Source: Veillonella parvula (lineage in GTDB: Bacteria; Bacillota; Negativicutes; Veillonellales; Veillonellaceae). From it: DNA of 64,000 nucleotides. The notes under the pieces were generated by a model. It was not told where the DNA came from. It made no database searches and saw only the letters and a list, made by a program, of their open reading frames with translations. Shown here piece after piece: positions 16,363 through 24,936 of this stretch. The DNA lies in the NCBI RefSeq assembly GCF_036456085.1, contig NZ_CP138632.1:1903001-1967000 (forward strand), written 5' to 3'. Made by a program: the position numbers and the translations under genes. Position 1 is the first letter of the stretch; the number at the start of each line of letters is the position of its first letter.

Positions 16363-16464
16363 GCTTTTGTGTTGTGTTGATAGGGGTTGATTGACCAAGG
16401 TTTTGAAAGTTATTTTCTGATGTTATCATTTGAAATCATTGTGTTTTAGATATGAGGTGCTTTT

Positions 16465-17637
16465 ATGGTTAAGAAAAAGAAATGTATGGCCTATCTTGCC
16501 ACCGTGCTCCTACTGATTGTGAGTATGATTATGAGCGCTTGTGGTGGTCCAGCAGATACGAAAAAGGATGCTGCTCAATCTGGTAAACAAATTGAGATTA
16601 CAGACGTAACAGGTCAAAAGGTGACATTGAAAAAACCGGCTGAACGCGTAGTAGTACAATTGAGTGCTTCCGGTGGTGCGTTCTTGACTATGGCTGCATT
16701 GCAAGGTAAAGATGTAGCTAAGACTATTGTTGGTATGGACCCATATTTGAGCAAATTGCGTACCGATATGTGGGATCGCTATAAAGCGGATGTTCCAGAA
16801 TTGGAAAAAATTCCTCTCATCGGGAACGTAAATGATAAAACATTTGACGTTGAAAAGGTTATCTCTTTGAATCCAGATGTTATCTTCATGCCATTGTTCT
16901 TTAAAGAGCAATACGAAGCTGATTACAAACCTAAAATCGATGCAGCTGGTATTCCTACTATCTATATCGATTACCATGCTGAAAAGCTTGAGAATCACCA
17001 AAAATCTATCGAAGCTATCGGTAAAGCTTTGGGGAAAGAAGAACGGGCTGCAGAAGTTAGTAAGTTCTATACAGATCACTTAACAAAAGTCATGGATCGC
17101 ATTAGCAAAATCAATAAACCAAAACCAACTGTTTACATTGAAACAGGTAATGAAGGTCCAGAAGGTTTAGGCTTTGCGTATAGTGATAAAGTAGCTTGGG
17201 GCGCCTTGGCAACTCAAGTTGGTGGTGATCTTATTACGAAAGATGTAGTAAAATCTGCTGGTCCTGTTAATCCAGAGTTTATCCTTGAAAGAAACCCTGA
17301 TATTATTATGATTATTGGCTCTTACTGGCCTAAGAAACCGACTTCTATGCGTTTAGGTTTTGATACAAATGAAGCAAAATCTCAAGAGTTATTGAAAGCT
17401 TTCACCACAGAACGTCAAGGCTGGCCTGAATTGAAAGCCGTTCAATCTAAAAATGTTTTCTCTACTCACCATGGTTTACCTCGTGAAGTATATGACGTTG
17501 CAGTATTCGAATACTTAGCTAAAACATTCTATCCTGAGGAATTCAAGGATGTAGATCCTGAAGGCACACTTAAGGAATTCTATGATAAATTCCTTCCATT
17601 CTCTTACGGTGGCGTTTGGTTTATGCATTTGAACTAA
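16465..17637 (+). CDS. btuF: Corrinoid/iron-type ABC substrate-binding lipoprotein 2
   Basis: A 390-aa paralogue of the protein at 15190, with lipobox IMSAC and the same class motifs (ITDVTGQKVTLKKPAERVVVQL, VISLNPDVIFMPLFFKEQYE). Long stretches are identical, for example the Lys-Pro-rich helix and the C-terminal KTFYPEEFKDVDPE part. Most differences cluster in the first lobe around residues 60-120, near where ligand would bind. The two proteins may therefore take different corrinoids. A 102-bp gap with no terminator separates the genes. Confidence 0.8.
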   Translation: MVKKKKCMAYLATVLLLIVSMIMSACGGPADTKKDAAQSGKQIEITDVTGQKVTLKKPAERVVVQLSASGGAFLTMAALQGKDVAKTIVGMDPYLSKLRTDMWDRYKADVPELEKIPLIGNVNDKTFDVEKVISLNPDVIFMPLFFKEQYEADYKPKIDAAGIPTIYIDYHAEKLENHQKSIEAIGKALGKEERAAEVSKFYTDHLTKVMDRISKINKPKPTVYIETGNEGPEGLGFAYSDKVAWGALATQVGGDLITKDVVKSAGPVNPEFILERNPDIIMIIGSYWPKKPTSMRLGFDTNEAKSQELLKAFTTERQGWPELKAVQSKNVFSTHHGLPREVYDVAVFEYLAKTFYPEEFKDVDPEGTLKEFYDKFLPFSYGGVWFMHLN

Positions 17638-17653
17638 AAAGGAGTTTTTCGTA

Positions 17654-18703
17654 GTGACAGAAACTAACAATCAGTACGATTATAAGAAACAGAGCTATAA
17701 AAAGCTCATGTTTATTATCATTGGTCTGATCATTTGTGCGGTAAGTTTTGTTACCGATATTATTGTGGGCCCTGCATCACTCACCTTGAGTGATGTATGG
17801 CTCGCATTAACAGACCCAGCAGAGGTTTCCAAAAACGCATATGTTATCATTTGGTCGATTCGTCTTCCGACGGCCATTATGGCATTGCTCGTAGGTGCTT
17901 CCTTGGGCATTGCTGGTGCTGGCATGCAGACTATCCTTGATAACCCGTTATCTAGCCCGTATACACTTGGTATATCCGCAGGGGCTGGCTTCGGTGCATC
18001 TCTTATGGTTGTTGTAGGCGCTAGTGCATTAGAGTTTTTAGGTGTCTTTATGGTTCCATTTGGCGCCTTTGTATTTGCTAGTTTGACGAGTTTCTTTATC
18101 TATTCCATCAATAAGATTAAGAATTTTTCCTCTGAAACGATGATTCTCGCTGGTATCGGCATGATGTTCTTGTTCCAAGCGCTTCAATCCTTGATGCAAT
18201 ATATGGCATCTCCTGAGGCCCTTCAAAACATCGTGTTCTGGACTATGGGGAGTTTAGCTAAGGCAAATTGGGTGAACATCTCTATTGTTCTTATCGTGCT
18301 AGCAATTATGCTTCCGCTTATGATGCGTGAATCTTGGCGTTTAACAGCATTAAAATTAGGCGATGAAAAGGCTTCTGGTCTTGGTGTTAATGTTGAAAGT
18401 TTACGGGTAAAAGTGTTTGCTTTCATCTCCATCATTACAGCCGTTGCTGTTTCTTTCGTTGGAACCATTGGTTTTATCGGTATTGTAGGACCACATATTG
18501 CACGTATGCTTGTGGGTGAGGATCAACGGTATTTCTTACCACTATCTGCAGTATGTGGCATGGCGATTTTGTCTCTCGCATCTATTGCGAGTAAGATGCT
18601 CGTTCCTGGGGCGATGTTCCCAATCGGTATTGTGACAGCAATCATCGGTGTACCTTTCTTCTTCTCGTTGGTATTAACTAGGAAAAGGAGCTATTTCAAA
18701 TGA
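17654..18703 (+). CDS. btuC: FecCD/BtuC-family ABC permease
   Basis: A 349-aa inner-membrane permease with about ten transmembrane helices. The conserved coupling region is present: PLSSPYTLGISAGAGFGA, and GTIGFIGIVGPHIARMLVG near the C-terminal third. It begins with a GTG codon at 17654, with AAGGAG nine bases upstream. It forms the membrane channel for the two upstream binding proteins and overlaps the ATPase gene by four bases. Confidence 0.88.
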   Translation: MTETNNQYDYKKQSYKKLMFIIIGLIICAVSFVTDIIVGPASLTLSDVWLALTDPAEVSKNAYVIIWSIRLPTAIMALLVGASLGIAGAGMQTILDNPLSSPYTLGISAGAGFGASLMVVVGASALEFLGVFMVPFGAFVFASLTSFFIYSINKIKNFSSETMILAGIGMMFLFQALQSLMQYMASPEALQNIVFWTMGSLAKANWVNISIVLIVLAIMLPLMMRESWRLTALKLGDEKASGLGVNVESLRVKVFAFISIITAVAVSFVGTIGFIGIVGPHIARMLVGEDQRYFLPLSAVCGMAILSLASIASKMLVPGAMFPIGIVTAIIGVPFFFSLVLTRKRSYFK

Positions 18704-19479
18704 TTGAAGTTCATAATCTAACCTTTGGTTATTCCTCTACGGAAGACGGACAAATCTTAAAGGGCGTTGATTTTGCTGCTAAAACAGGTAAATTGACTGC
18801 GCTCATTGGTACTAACGGTGCTGGTAAATCTACACTTTTAAAAACAATCATGGGTATCTTGAAAGGCAAGGGCGAGATTTCCGTTAATGGTAAACCTGTA
18901 TCTCAATATTCTACAAAGGATTTTAGTAGTACAGTGAGCTATTTGTCTCAAGATAATGACTGTAAAGTCAATCTATCTGTTTTTGAAGTCGTTATGCTAG
19001 GGCGCATGGGATCCATGTCCTTCCGCGTAAGTGATGAGGATATTGCAGCCACACAAGAGGTATTGGAACGGTTGAACTTACAGCGCTTTGCATCTCGTAA
19101 CATCATGGAGCTCAGCGGTGGTCAACGCCAACTTGTGTTCATGGCGCAAGCCCTTGTAAAAGAACCTAAAATCCTAATTCTTGATGAACCGACAAGTGCT
19201 TTAGATTTGCACAAGCAATTTGACTTGTTAACATTGTTAAAAAACCTGACTCAAGAAAATGATTTTACAACACTCGTAACATTGCATCATCTTGATCTGG
19301 CGGCTATGTTCGCAGATGAAATCATCGTGCTTAAAGAGGGTACAGTATACGCTCAAGGCGCACCGAAAGACATCTTTACAGAAGCCATGATGGAAGATGT
19401 ATATCGTGTTAAAACGAAAATTTATATGGATGACAATGGGCTACCTCATGTTATTCCATTAGAAGCTATTACTAATTAA
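18700..19479 (+). CDS. btuD: FepC/BtuD-family ABC ATPase
   Basis: A 259-aa ATP-binding subunit. Walker A is GTNGAGKST (Asn-rich variant of GPNGSGKST), the signature is LSGGQRQLVFMAQAL, Walker B is ILILDEPTSALD, and the H-loop is TLHHLD. It overlaps the permease stop by ATGA, so translation is coupled. It is the last gene of the riboswitch operon and is followed by a terminator. Confidence 0.9.
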   Translation: MIEVHNLTFGYSSTEDGQILKGVDFAAKTGKLTALIGTNGAGKSTLLKTIMGILKGKGEISVNGKPVSQYSTKDFSSTVSYLSQDNDCKVNLSVFEVVMLGRMGSMSFRVSDEDIAATQEVLERLNLQRFASRNIMELSGGQRQLVFMAQALVKEPKILILDEPTSALDLHKQFDLLTLLKNLTQENDFTTLVTLHHLDLAAMFADEIIVLKEGTVYAQGAPKDIFTEAMMEDVYRVKTKIYMDDNGLPHVIPLEAITN

Positions 19480-19590
19480 TAGGATTCTTTATGATTGAGC
19501 TGATCTATTATAGTGTTGGCACTATTTATTATAGATAGTCATTGACGTGAATGCAGTTATTAATAGGATGTAAGACTATTAGTTAAAAAT

Positions 19591-19638
19591 AAAAGAAGCT
19601 GAAATCTTTGCAGAGCAGCATTGATTTCAGCTTCTTTT
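19591..19638. terminator. Bidirectional terminator between convergent operons
   Basis: AAAAGAAGCTGAAATC pairs with GATTTCAGCTTCTTTT and both sides have U-rich tails. It serves the cobalamin operon on the plus strand and the metal ABC operon (ending at 19665) on the minus strand. Confidence 0.88.
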
Positions 19639-19664
19639 TGTTGGGAAAAGTATTGGTATTGTAT

Positions 19665-20765
19665 TTAAATAATCTCTTTAACCTGTGCTATACCCTTATC
19701 AGTAAGCACGTAGTGTCCATTTGTCACATATAATAGACCTTGTTTCTTTAGCTGTGAAGCAGCTTGATGAGTATAATCAGGTCTCCAGTTCAAATGCTCA
19801 TGAATGGTACCAATGCCGTTTTCAACGTGCGCGATAGGTGTATCCATATGTGTATAAATATGGCACAACATCATCGTTTCCCGATAATGGCGACGCAAAT
19901 GACGTTGACGGCGGTATGTGGCGATATAGCCGGTCTTTGGTGTTGCGATAACAGCGATAATCAGTGCGATACCGATGGTGGTTGCGATGGAACCCGCGAT
20001 GGACACGTCCATGGTGAAAGCAACTTCCGTACCGATAACAGCACAGATAATACCAATGATGATACTGCTAGTAAGCATGGCTTTCACAGAGTCCGTCCAT
20101 AAATAAGCGATGACCGCAGGCCCAATCATGAGGCCGATGACGAGAATAGCACCTACCGCTTGGAACGAGGCCACAACGGTGAGGGACACCATGGTCATCA
20201 GCACATAGTGGATGAGGGCTGGCATAAAGCCGAAGAGCCCTGCTAGTAGCGGATCAAAGGTGGAGAGCTGCAATTCCTTGTAGAATAGCATGACTAATAT
20301 TAAATTGATGAGTGCCACGCCTAGAGAAATCCATAGCGATACAGGCCCCAAGTCGGTGCCGTTCACAATCCATCGATCAAAGGGGGCAAAGGCTATTTCG
20401 CCGAGTAATGCGGTATCTACATCGAGATGAGCATTACCGCTGTATAGGCTGACTAGAATGATGGCGATAGAGAATAGAAGCGGGAAGATGATGCCGATAG
20501 ACGCATCTTCGTTGACAAGCCCCGTATTGTGTATCATTTCTGTAAGCCATACGGTGCCTACACCAACTAAGGTAGCCCCGACGAGTAGAAATGGAGAGTT
20601 TAAATCTTCCGTCATAAAGAAAGCGAGCACGATGCCGAGAAATACGGTGTGCGTAATGGCATCGGCCATCATGGACATGCGACGCAATACGAGGAAGACC
20701 CCAGGGATGGCACATGCGATAGACACCGCAATGGCAATAAGCAATATCTCTGTATGAACTGTCAT
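19665..20765 (-). CDS. Metal ABC permease with C-terminal winged-helix-like tail
   Basis: A 366-aa protein. Residues 1 to about 282 are a TroC/TroD/ZnuB-family permease with about eight membrane helices. Landmarks are RRMSMMADAITHTVFLG, DPLLAGLFGF and FQAVGAILVIGLMIGPAV. The last 84 residues are soluble and look like a winged-helix domain: HYRETMMLCHIYTH, then THQAASQLKKQGLLYVTNG and HYVLTDKGIAQV, a DtxR-like recognition-helix-and-wing pattern. Chlamydial YtgCR is a known permease-repressor fusion of this sort. It overlaps the upstream permease gene by four bases and is the last gene of the operon. Confidence 0.8.
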   Translation of the reverse strand: MTVHTEILLIAIAVSIACAIPGVFLVLRRMSMMADAITHTVFLGIVLAFFMTEDLNSPFLLVGATLVGVGTVWLTEMIHNTGLVNEDASIGIIFPLLFSIAIILVSLYSGNAHLDVDTALLGEIAFAPFDRWIVNGTDLGPVSLWISLGVALINLILVMLFYKELQLSTFDPLLAGLFGFMPALIHYVLMTMVSLTVVASFQAVGAILVIGLMIGPAVIAYLWTDSVKAMLTSSIIIGIICAVIGTEVAFTMDVSIAGSIATTIGIALIIAVIATPKTGYIATYRRQRHLRRHYRETMMLCHIYTHMDTPIAHVENGIGTIHEHLNWRPDYTHQAASQLKKQGLLYVTNGHYVLTDKGIAQVKEII

Positions 20766-21727
20766 GGGGCACCTCCTATGCGAGGTTGTGCGTCCTCAGC
20801 TACATAAATACTTGGCTGTGCCTTGGATTTGGGAGCCCTTGCGGTTTCCGACAATAATGCGTGCTTTGACTGCCTATTTTTGCGGAACTGCCAGAGCATA
20901 CCTCGGTTAGGAGCAAAGATGAGGCTTAACAATACGAGAATCGATAAAATGACGATGATAGCTGGACCTGTCGGTAATTTTGGGACTGATGTACTCCAGA
21001 TAGTACCGCCGATGGCGGATATCATGCCGAAACATCCTGCTAATATACACATGGTGCCCAGTTTGTTCGTCCACTGTCTTGCCCCTACGGCGGGTGCAAT
21101 GAGGAGGGAGCTAATTAAGATAGCCCCTACCGATTGAATGCCGATGATAATGGTCATGATCAATAGTGAACGATATAAAATAAGGGTGAAAGTGACGGGA
21201 ATTTGTAGTGTTTTGGCGTATTCCACATCGAAGGAGATGAGCTTTAGCTCCTTCCAGAATAATGCGGTTAACACGATGATGATGAGCGCTGCTGCAGATG
21301 TAATGTACACGTCGCGCGCTAATATGGTGGCTGCCTGTCCAAATATAAATTTTGAAAGTCCCGCCTGACCAGCATTGTTTAAGCTTTGTACATAGGTGAG
21401 CAATACCATACCGAGCCCAAAGAAGGCAGAGAGTATGGTGGCTAAAGCGCCATCAAATTTGATTTTGCTGTTTTCTACGGTGATGGTAATGAGCCAAGCC
21501 GCAGTGATAGAGGATAGGGCAGCACCTGCGATGAGAACTTCGATGTCCTTGATGCCTGTCAGCAAGAAGGCAATGACCACACCGGGTAATGCCGCATGAG
21601 ATAGGCCGTCACCGATGAGACTTTCCTTGCGAAGCACCGCAAAGGTGCCAGCGATACCACTAGCGAGGCCTAATAACGCCGTGCCGAGCAGTACCATCTG
21701 CGTCGTATAGGATTGGAGTATGGTCAT
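20762..21727 (-). CDS. Metal ABC permease (TroC/ZnuB family)
   Basis: A 321-aa inner-membrane protein with about eight helices. Family motifs are LRKESLIGDGLSHAALPGVV near residue 35, SFDVEYAKTLQIP and SVGAILISSLLIAPAVGARQW. The last 40 residues are polar and unassigned. AGGGGAGG lies upstream of the ATG at 21727, which overlaps the ATPase gene. It pairs with the next permease to form a heterodimeric channel, as in TroCD. Confidence 0.88.
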   Translation of the reverse strand: MTILQSYTTQMVLLGTALLGLASGIAGTFAVLRKESLIGDGLSHAALPGVVIAFLLTGIKDIEVLIAGAALSSITAAWLITITVENSKIKFDGALATILSAFFGLGMVLLTYVQSLNNAGQAGLSKFIFGQAATILARDVYITSAAALIIIVLTALFWKELKLISFDVEYAKTLQIPVTFTLILYRSLLIMTIIIGIQSVGAILISSLLIAPAVGARQWTNKLGTMCILAGCFGMISAIGGTIWSTSVPKLPTGPAIIVILSILVLLSLIFAPNRGMLWQFRKNRQSKHALLSETARAPKSKAQPSIYVAEDAQPRIGGAP

Positions 21728-22455
21728 ACAATCCTCCCCTTCCCATAGGTGCGCTCAATAGCTTCGTCCGTAAATGTATCTGCTACGGGGCCATAAGCGA
21801 TAGTTTGTTTGTTTACCATCGTTACCCAATCGAAATATTGGGGCACTGTATTTAAATCGTGGTGGACGACGATAACCGTTTTGCCTCGAGCTTTCATTTC
21901 TTGTAAAAGCGAAATAATAGCATGCTCTGTGGTTTTATCGACGCCCTTGAAGGGTTCGTCCATGAGGTAAATATCTGCCTCTTGGACGAGAGCTCTTGCG
22001 AGGAAGACGCGTTGTTGTTGTCCCCCTGAAAGCTGGCGAATTTGTCTGTCCACATAGTCGCTCATGCCCATTTTTTCAATCATGGAGAGGGCGAGTTCCT
22101 TATCCTTTTTGCTAGGTCGCTTGAACCAGCCTAGATGACCATAACGACCCATGAGTACTACATCTAGTACGGTAGTGGGAAAGTCCCAGTCTACGCTACC
22201 ACTTTGAGGGACGTAGGCGATTTTCTTGTAATCGTTTTTGTCCATCGCTAAGTGGTGATCGATATAAAATTTTACACTTCCTGAGATAACTGTTAGTAGA
22301 CCGAGCATGGCCTTTAATAATGTGGACTTACCGGCACCATTAGGGCCGACAATGGCCGCTAAGGAACCGATGGGTACCTTCATATCTACGTCCCATAATA
22401 CGGGTTTTGTCGTATATGCTACGGTCATATCTTCAACTTCAACGGCCCATTCCAT
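21724..22455 (-). CDS. Metal ABC transporter ATPase
   Basis: A 243-aa ATP-binding subunit of the Mn/Zn/Fe (TroB/ZnuC) family. Walker A is GPNGAGKST (37-45), the signature is LSGGQQQRVFLARAL, Walker B is IYLMDEPFKGVD, and the H-loop is VVHHDL. GGAGG precedes the ATG. A hairpin at 22479-22507 in the gap before it may set its expression relative to the binding protein. Confidence 0.92.
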   Translation of the reverse strand: MEWAVEVEDMTVAYTTKPVLWDVDMKVPIGSLAAIVGPNGAGKSTLLKAMLGLLTVISGSVKFYIDHHLAMDKNDYKKIAYVPQSGSVDWDFPTTVLDVVLMGRYGHLGWFKRPSKKDKELALSMIEKMGMSDYVDRQIRQLSGGQQQRVFLARALVQEADIYLMDEPFKGVDKTTEHAIISLLQEMKARGKTVIVVHHDLNTVPQYFDWVTMVNKQTIAYGPVADTFTDEAIERTYGKGRIV

Positions 22456-22478
22456 GGAAACCTCCTTGTATTAATGAG

Positions 22479-22507
22479 TGCTGCTAGCTGTGAATTGCTA
22501 GTAGCAT
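22479..22507 (-). other. Intercistronic hairpin in the metal ABC operon
   Basis: TGCTGCTAGC and GCTAGTAGCA form a stem of about nine pairs with one mismatch in the 110-bp gap between the binding-protein and ATPase genes. There is no U-tract, so mRNA processing or partial attenuation is more likely than termination. Confidence 0.45.
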
Positions 22508-22565
22508 ATGTACTTACATAGGGAACATAAATTTTATGTCACCCTCGTTTTAAAAATGGTATATA

Positions 22566-23507
22566 TTATTTTAATGCCTTAGCGATGGTATCTATATTTG
22601 CTTTCACCATACCGATATATGTACCGCCTTCAGTGCCTTCGGAGCCGAGAGAGTCGGAATATAATTCGCCACCGATGGCAACATTCCAGCCTTTAGCCTT
22701 AGCTGCTTCTTGAACGGCTTCAATTGTTTTATGTGGTACAGAAGACTCTACGAAAATCGCTTTAATTTTGTGGTCTACGATATATTGAACCAGTTCATTC
22801 ACATCTTGTGTGCCTGCTTCTGTAGCAGTACTTACACCTTGCAAACCTTTTACTTCAAAGCCGTACGCGCGAGCGAAGTATTGGAATGCATCATGAGCTG
22901 TTACAAGTACGCGAGATTCTTTCGGAATAGATTCTGCTTGAGCTTTAACGTACGCATCGGTTTCATCTAACTTAGTAAGATATGCGTCATAGCGTTTTTT
23001 GTAATCTTCTTTATGAGCCGGATCGGCTTTCGCAAGACCTTCGTATACTGCTTTTGCTGCTAGTTTCCAGTTAGCAACGTCAAACCAAATATGAGGGTCT
23101 TTTGTTTTTACACCATCTTCTTCGTCAAAGTCGAGCAATGTAGCTGGATCAATGGCATCAGATACGCGGATGGTCGCTTTATTTTGCTTTGTTAGATTAT
23201 CGAAAATGGAACCCATTTTACCTTCCAAGTGAATGCCGTTGTATACTACAACATCTGCCTTAGACATAGCGGTTACATCGCCTGCGCTAGCTTGATATAG
23301 ATGAGGGTCTACACCAGGTCCCATGAGACCTTGTACGGTTACATGATCACCGCCGATTTCTTTTACTAAATCCGTTAACATCGTTGTAGTAGCTACGACA
23401 TTAAGTTTTTTCTGACTATCTTGGGCTGTGTCTTTTCCGCAGCCTGCAAGGGCAAATACTATAAGTGCTAATGATACGACGACTAATAAAATTCGATTAA
23501 ATTTCAT
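22566..23507 (-). CDS. Metal ABC substrate-binding lipoprotein (TroA/ZnuA family)
   Basis: A 313-aa periplasmic zinc/manganese/iron-binding protein. Lipobox LAGC puts the lipidated Cys at residue 23. Metal-site landmarks are GPGVDPHLY (His69), DPHIWFD, IFVESSVPHK and GELYSDSLG. No His-rich loop of the ZnuA kind is present, which favours a TroA-like manganese/iron role, but metal choice cannot be settled. It is the first gene of the four-gene minus-strand operon, with AAGGAGG before the ATG at 23507. Confidence 0.9.
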   Translation of the reverse strand: MKFNRILLVVVSLALIVFALAGCGKDTAQDSQKKLNVVATTTMLTDLVKEIGGDHVTVQGLMGPGVDPHLYQASAGDVTAMSKADVVVYNGIHLEGKMGSIFDNLTKQNKATIRVSDAIDPATLLDFDEEDGVKTKDPHIWFDVANWKLAAKAVYEGLAKADPAHKEDYKKRYDAYLTKLDETDAYVKAQAESIPKESRVLVTAHDAFQYFARAYGFEVKGLQGVSTATEAGTQDVNELVQYIVDHKIKAIFVESSVPHKTIEAVQEAAKAKGWNVAIGGELYSDSLGSEGTEGGTYIGMVKANIDTIAKALK

Positions 23508-23629
23508 AATAAGCCTCCTTTTTAATAGATACTAAATTTAAAAACATTAATGACTTTGTTTGAGGGAAATATTTTGTTCTAATAATGAAATAATTTGAAG
23601 AAGGAAAATATCTCTCTGAATCTAAACGG

Positions 23630-23660
23630 AAAAATAGCCGCTACTAACGTAGCGGCTATT
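23630..23660 (-). terminator. Terminator after the 31-aa ORF
   Basis: On the minus strand AATAGCCGCTAC pairs with GTAGCGGCTATT and is followed by TTTCCG. It stands 37 bases past the small-ORF stop and 120 bases upstream of the metal operon start. Confidence 0.88.
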
Positions 23661-23696
23661 GGCAGTTATACGGTCTTCTGCTAAGGTCAAAATAAT

Positions 23697-23792
23697 CTAG
23701 GGAATAAGTGCTTGTAGATGGCTAGGCCCAATGAGGGCAACGATACCAAGTACCATCATGACCTTCATTTGAATACGCTTTCTACGTCTCAT
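23697..23792 (-). CDS. 31-aa basic/hydrophobic small protein
   Basis: A small ORF with an excellent AAAGGAGG site seven bases before its ATG and a strong terminator after it. It is therefore a complete transcription unit. The peptide has a basic start (MRRRKRIQMK), a hydrophobic middle (VMMVLGIVALIG) and a short polar end (PSHLQALIP), so it probably inserts in or touches the membrane. It lies upstream of and co-oriented with the metal importer. It might be a small regulator or a leader peptide; no known family is recognised. Confidence 0.6.
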   Translation of the reverse strand: MRRRKRIQMKVMMVLGIVALIGPSHLQALIP

Positions 23793-23971
23793 GATGAACC
23801 TCCTTTGTGTAGTTTTTTGTCATATCAACTAGATATGTGAGTTCGAACAGTTATCTTGAATTCAATATATCATAAATGAGAAATTTTATCAATAAGAATT
23901 TATTCTTTTAATATTCATCTTTATTTAGTATGATATTATGCATAGATAAAAGGTTAATAAGGAGGCTTCTT

Positions 23972-24349
23972 ATGAATAAATTATTCCGATACGCTGCTGC
24001 AGCAGTACTTGTTGCATCTTTTGGCATGTTAGGTGATTATACAGCTGATGCGGCAAAGTTTTTAGAATCTCCAAGAGAGGTTACTATTGTAAAACCAGAG
24101 TTGCCTGAGATTCCTCAAACTGCTACGGTAGCGCCTGATATGCGCGTACGCTTCTTGATTGATAAAAAAGGTAATGTTAAAAATGTTTTCGTAGAGCGCT
24201 CTTCTGGATATGCTCCTGTTGATGAAGCAGTAAAAAAAGCAATTTTGCAGTGGAAGTTTACCCCTGCTATTGGCACAGATCAAAAGGCACACGAATCCAT
24301 TATTGGGATGACAATTACTCTGCCTAAGCAAGCTGTGAAAGCTAAATAA
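23972..24349 (+). CDS. TonB C-terminal-domain periplasmic protein 1
   Basis: A 125-aa exported protein. A signal peptide (residues 1 to about 27, ending TADAA) is followed by a short Pro-rich segment and a TonB C-terminal domain: MRVRFLIDKKGNVKNVFVERSSGYAPVDEAVKKAILQWKFTPA. Unlike full TonB it lacks the long Pro/Lys periplasmic spacer, so it cannot span the periplasm in the usual way. The ATG at 23972 follows GGAGG; an earlier in-frame codon at 23930 has none. It forms a pair with the next gene. Confidence 0.82.
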   Translation: MNKLFRYAAAAVLVASFGMLGDYTADAAKFLESPREVTIVKPELPEIPQTATVAPDMRVRFLIDKKGNVKNVFVERSSGYAPVDEAVKKAILQWKFTPAIGTDQKAHESIIGMTITLPKQAVKAK

Positions 24350-24359
24350 GGAGAAAACG

Positions 24360-24707
24360 ATGAATAAAGTGTTGCGTTGTATTATCTTAAGCTCATTTTT
24401 TGTAATGAGTATGGTAGCTTCTGTGTTGGCAGCTCCATACGATCCACCAGTAGCTATAGCTACACCACCTATTGACCGAGCACTGCTCGCCGCCTATGGT
24501 GAAGCAGCTCATGGTGCGGATATACGTTTTACCATCAAGGAAGATGGTTCTGTAGGGGACGTTGAAGTTGTCTCATCTAGTGGCTCTAGTACGCTTGATG
24601 CCGCCATTGTTGATACTATTTCTAAATGGAGATTTAGCCCTGCTACAGATTCCAATGGTAAACCTGTAGCATCTTCTAAAACTGAATATATTGATTTTAA
24701 AAACTAA
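24360..24707 (+). CDS. TonB C-terminal-domain periplasmic protein 2
   Basis: A 115-aa exported protein with a signal peptide (cleavage near SVLAAPYDP) and a TonB-C-like domain: DIRFTIKEDGSVGDVEVVSSSGSSTLDAAIVDTISKWRFSPA. It is cotranscribed with the preceding related gene (10-bp gap, AAGGAG before the ATG). Neither protein has ExbB/ExbD neighbours. They may be soluble modules bound to a receptor or the cell wall rather than energy transducers. Confidence 0.78.
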   Translation: MNKVLRCIILSSFFVMSMVASVLAAPYDPPVAIATPPIDRALLAAYGEAAHGADIRFTIKEDGSVGDVEVVSSSGSSTLDAAIVDTISKWRFSPATDSNGKPVASSKTEYIDFKN

Positions 24708-24725
24708 TCAAAGGCACTCATACAG

Positions 24726-24771
24726 AACTGCACTCCAAAAATTGGACACAATTTTTGAAGTGCAGTTTTTG
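24726..24771 (+). terminator. Terminator after the TonB-C gene pair
   Basis: AACTGCACT and AGTGCAGTT flank an inner CAAAAATTG / CAATTTTTG stem, followed by TTTGTATG. Confidence 0.88.
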
Positions 24772-24936
24772 TATGCCAAAATATTCTAAAAAATAAAGTA
24801 AGGTTATTCACTTTCATAACATTGGATTCGTAAATTTTAAAAATAAATCAAAATTGTATCTGTAGCAACTGAAAATTACTTTCAAAATGGTATAATAAAA
24901 ATATAATTATAGATTAGCCCGTGGAGGTATAAGCAT

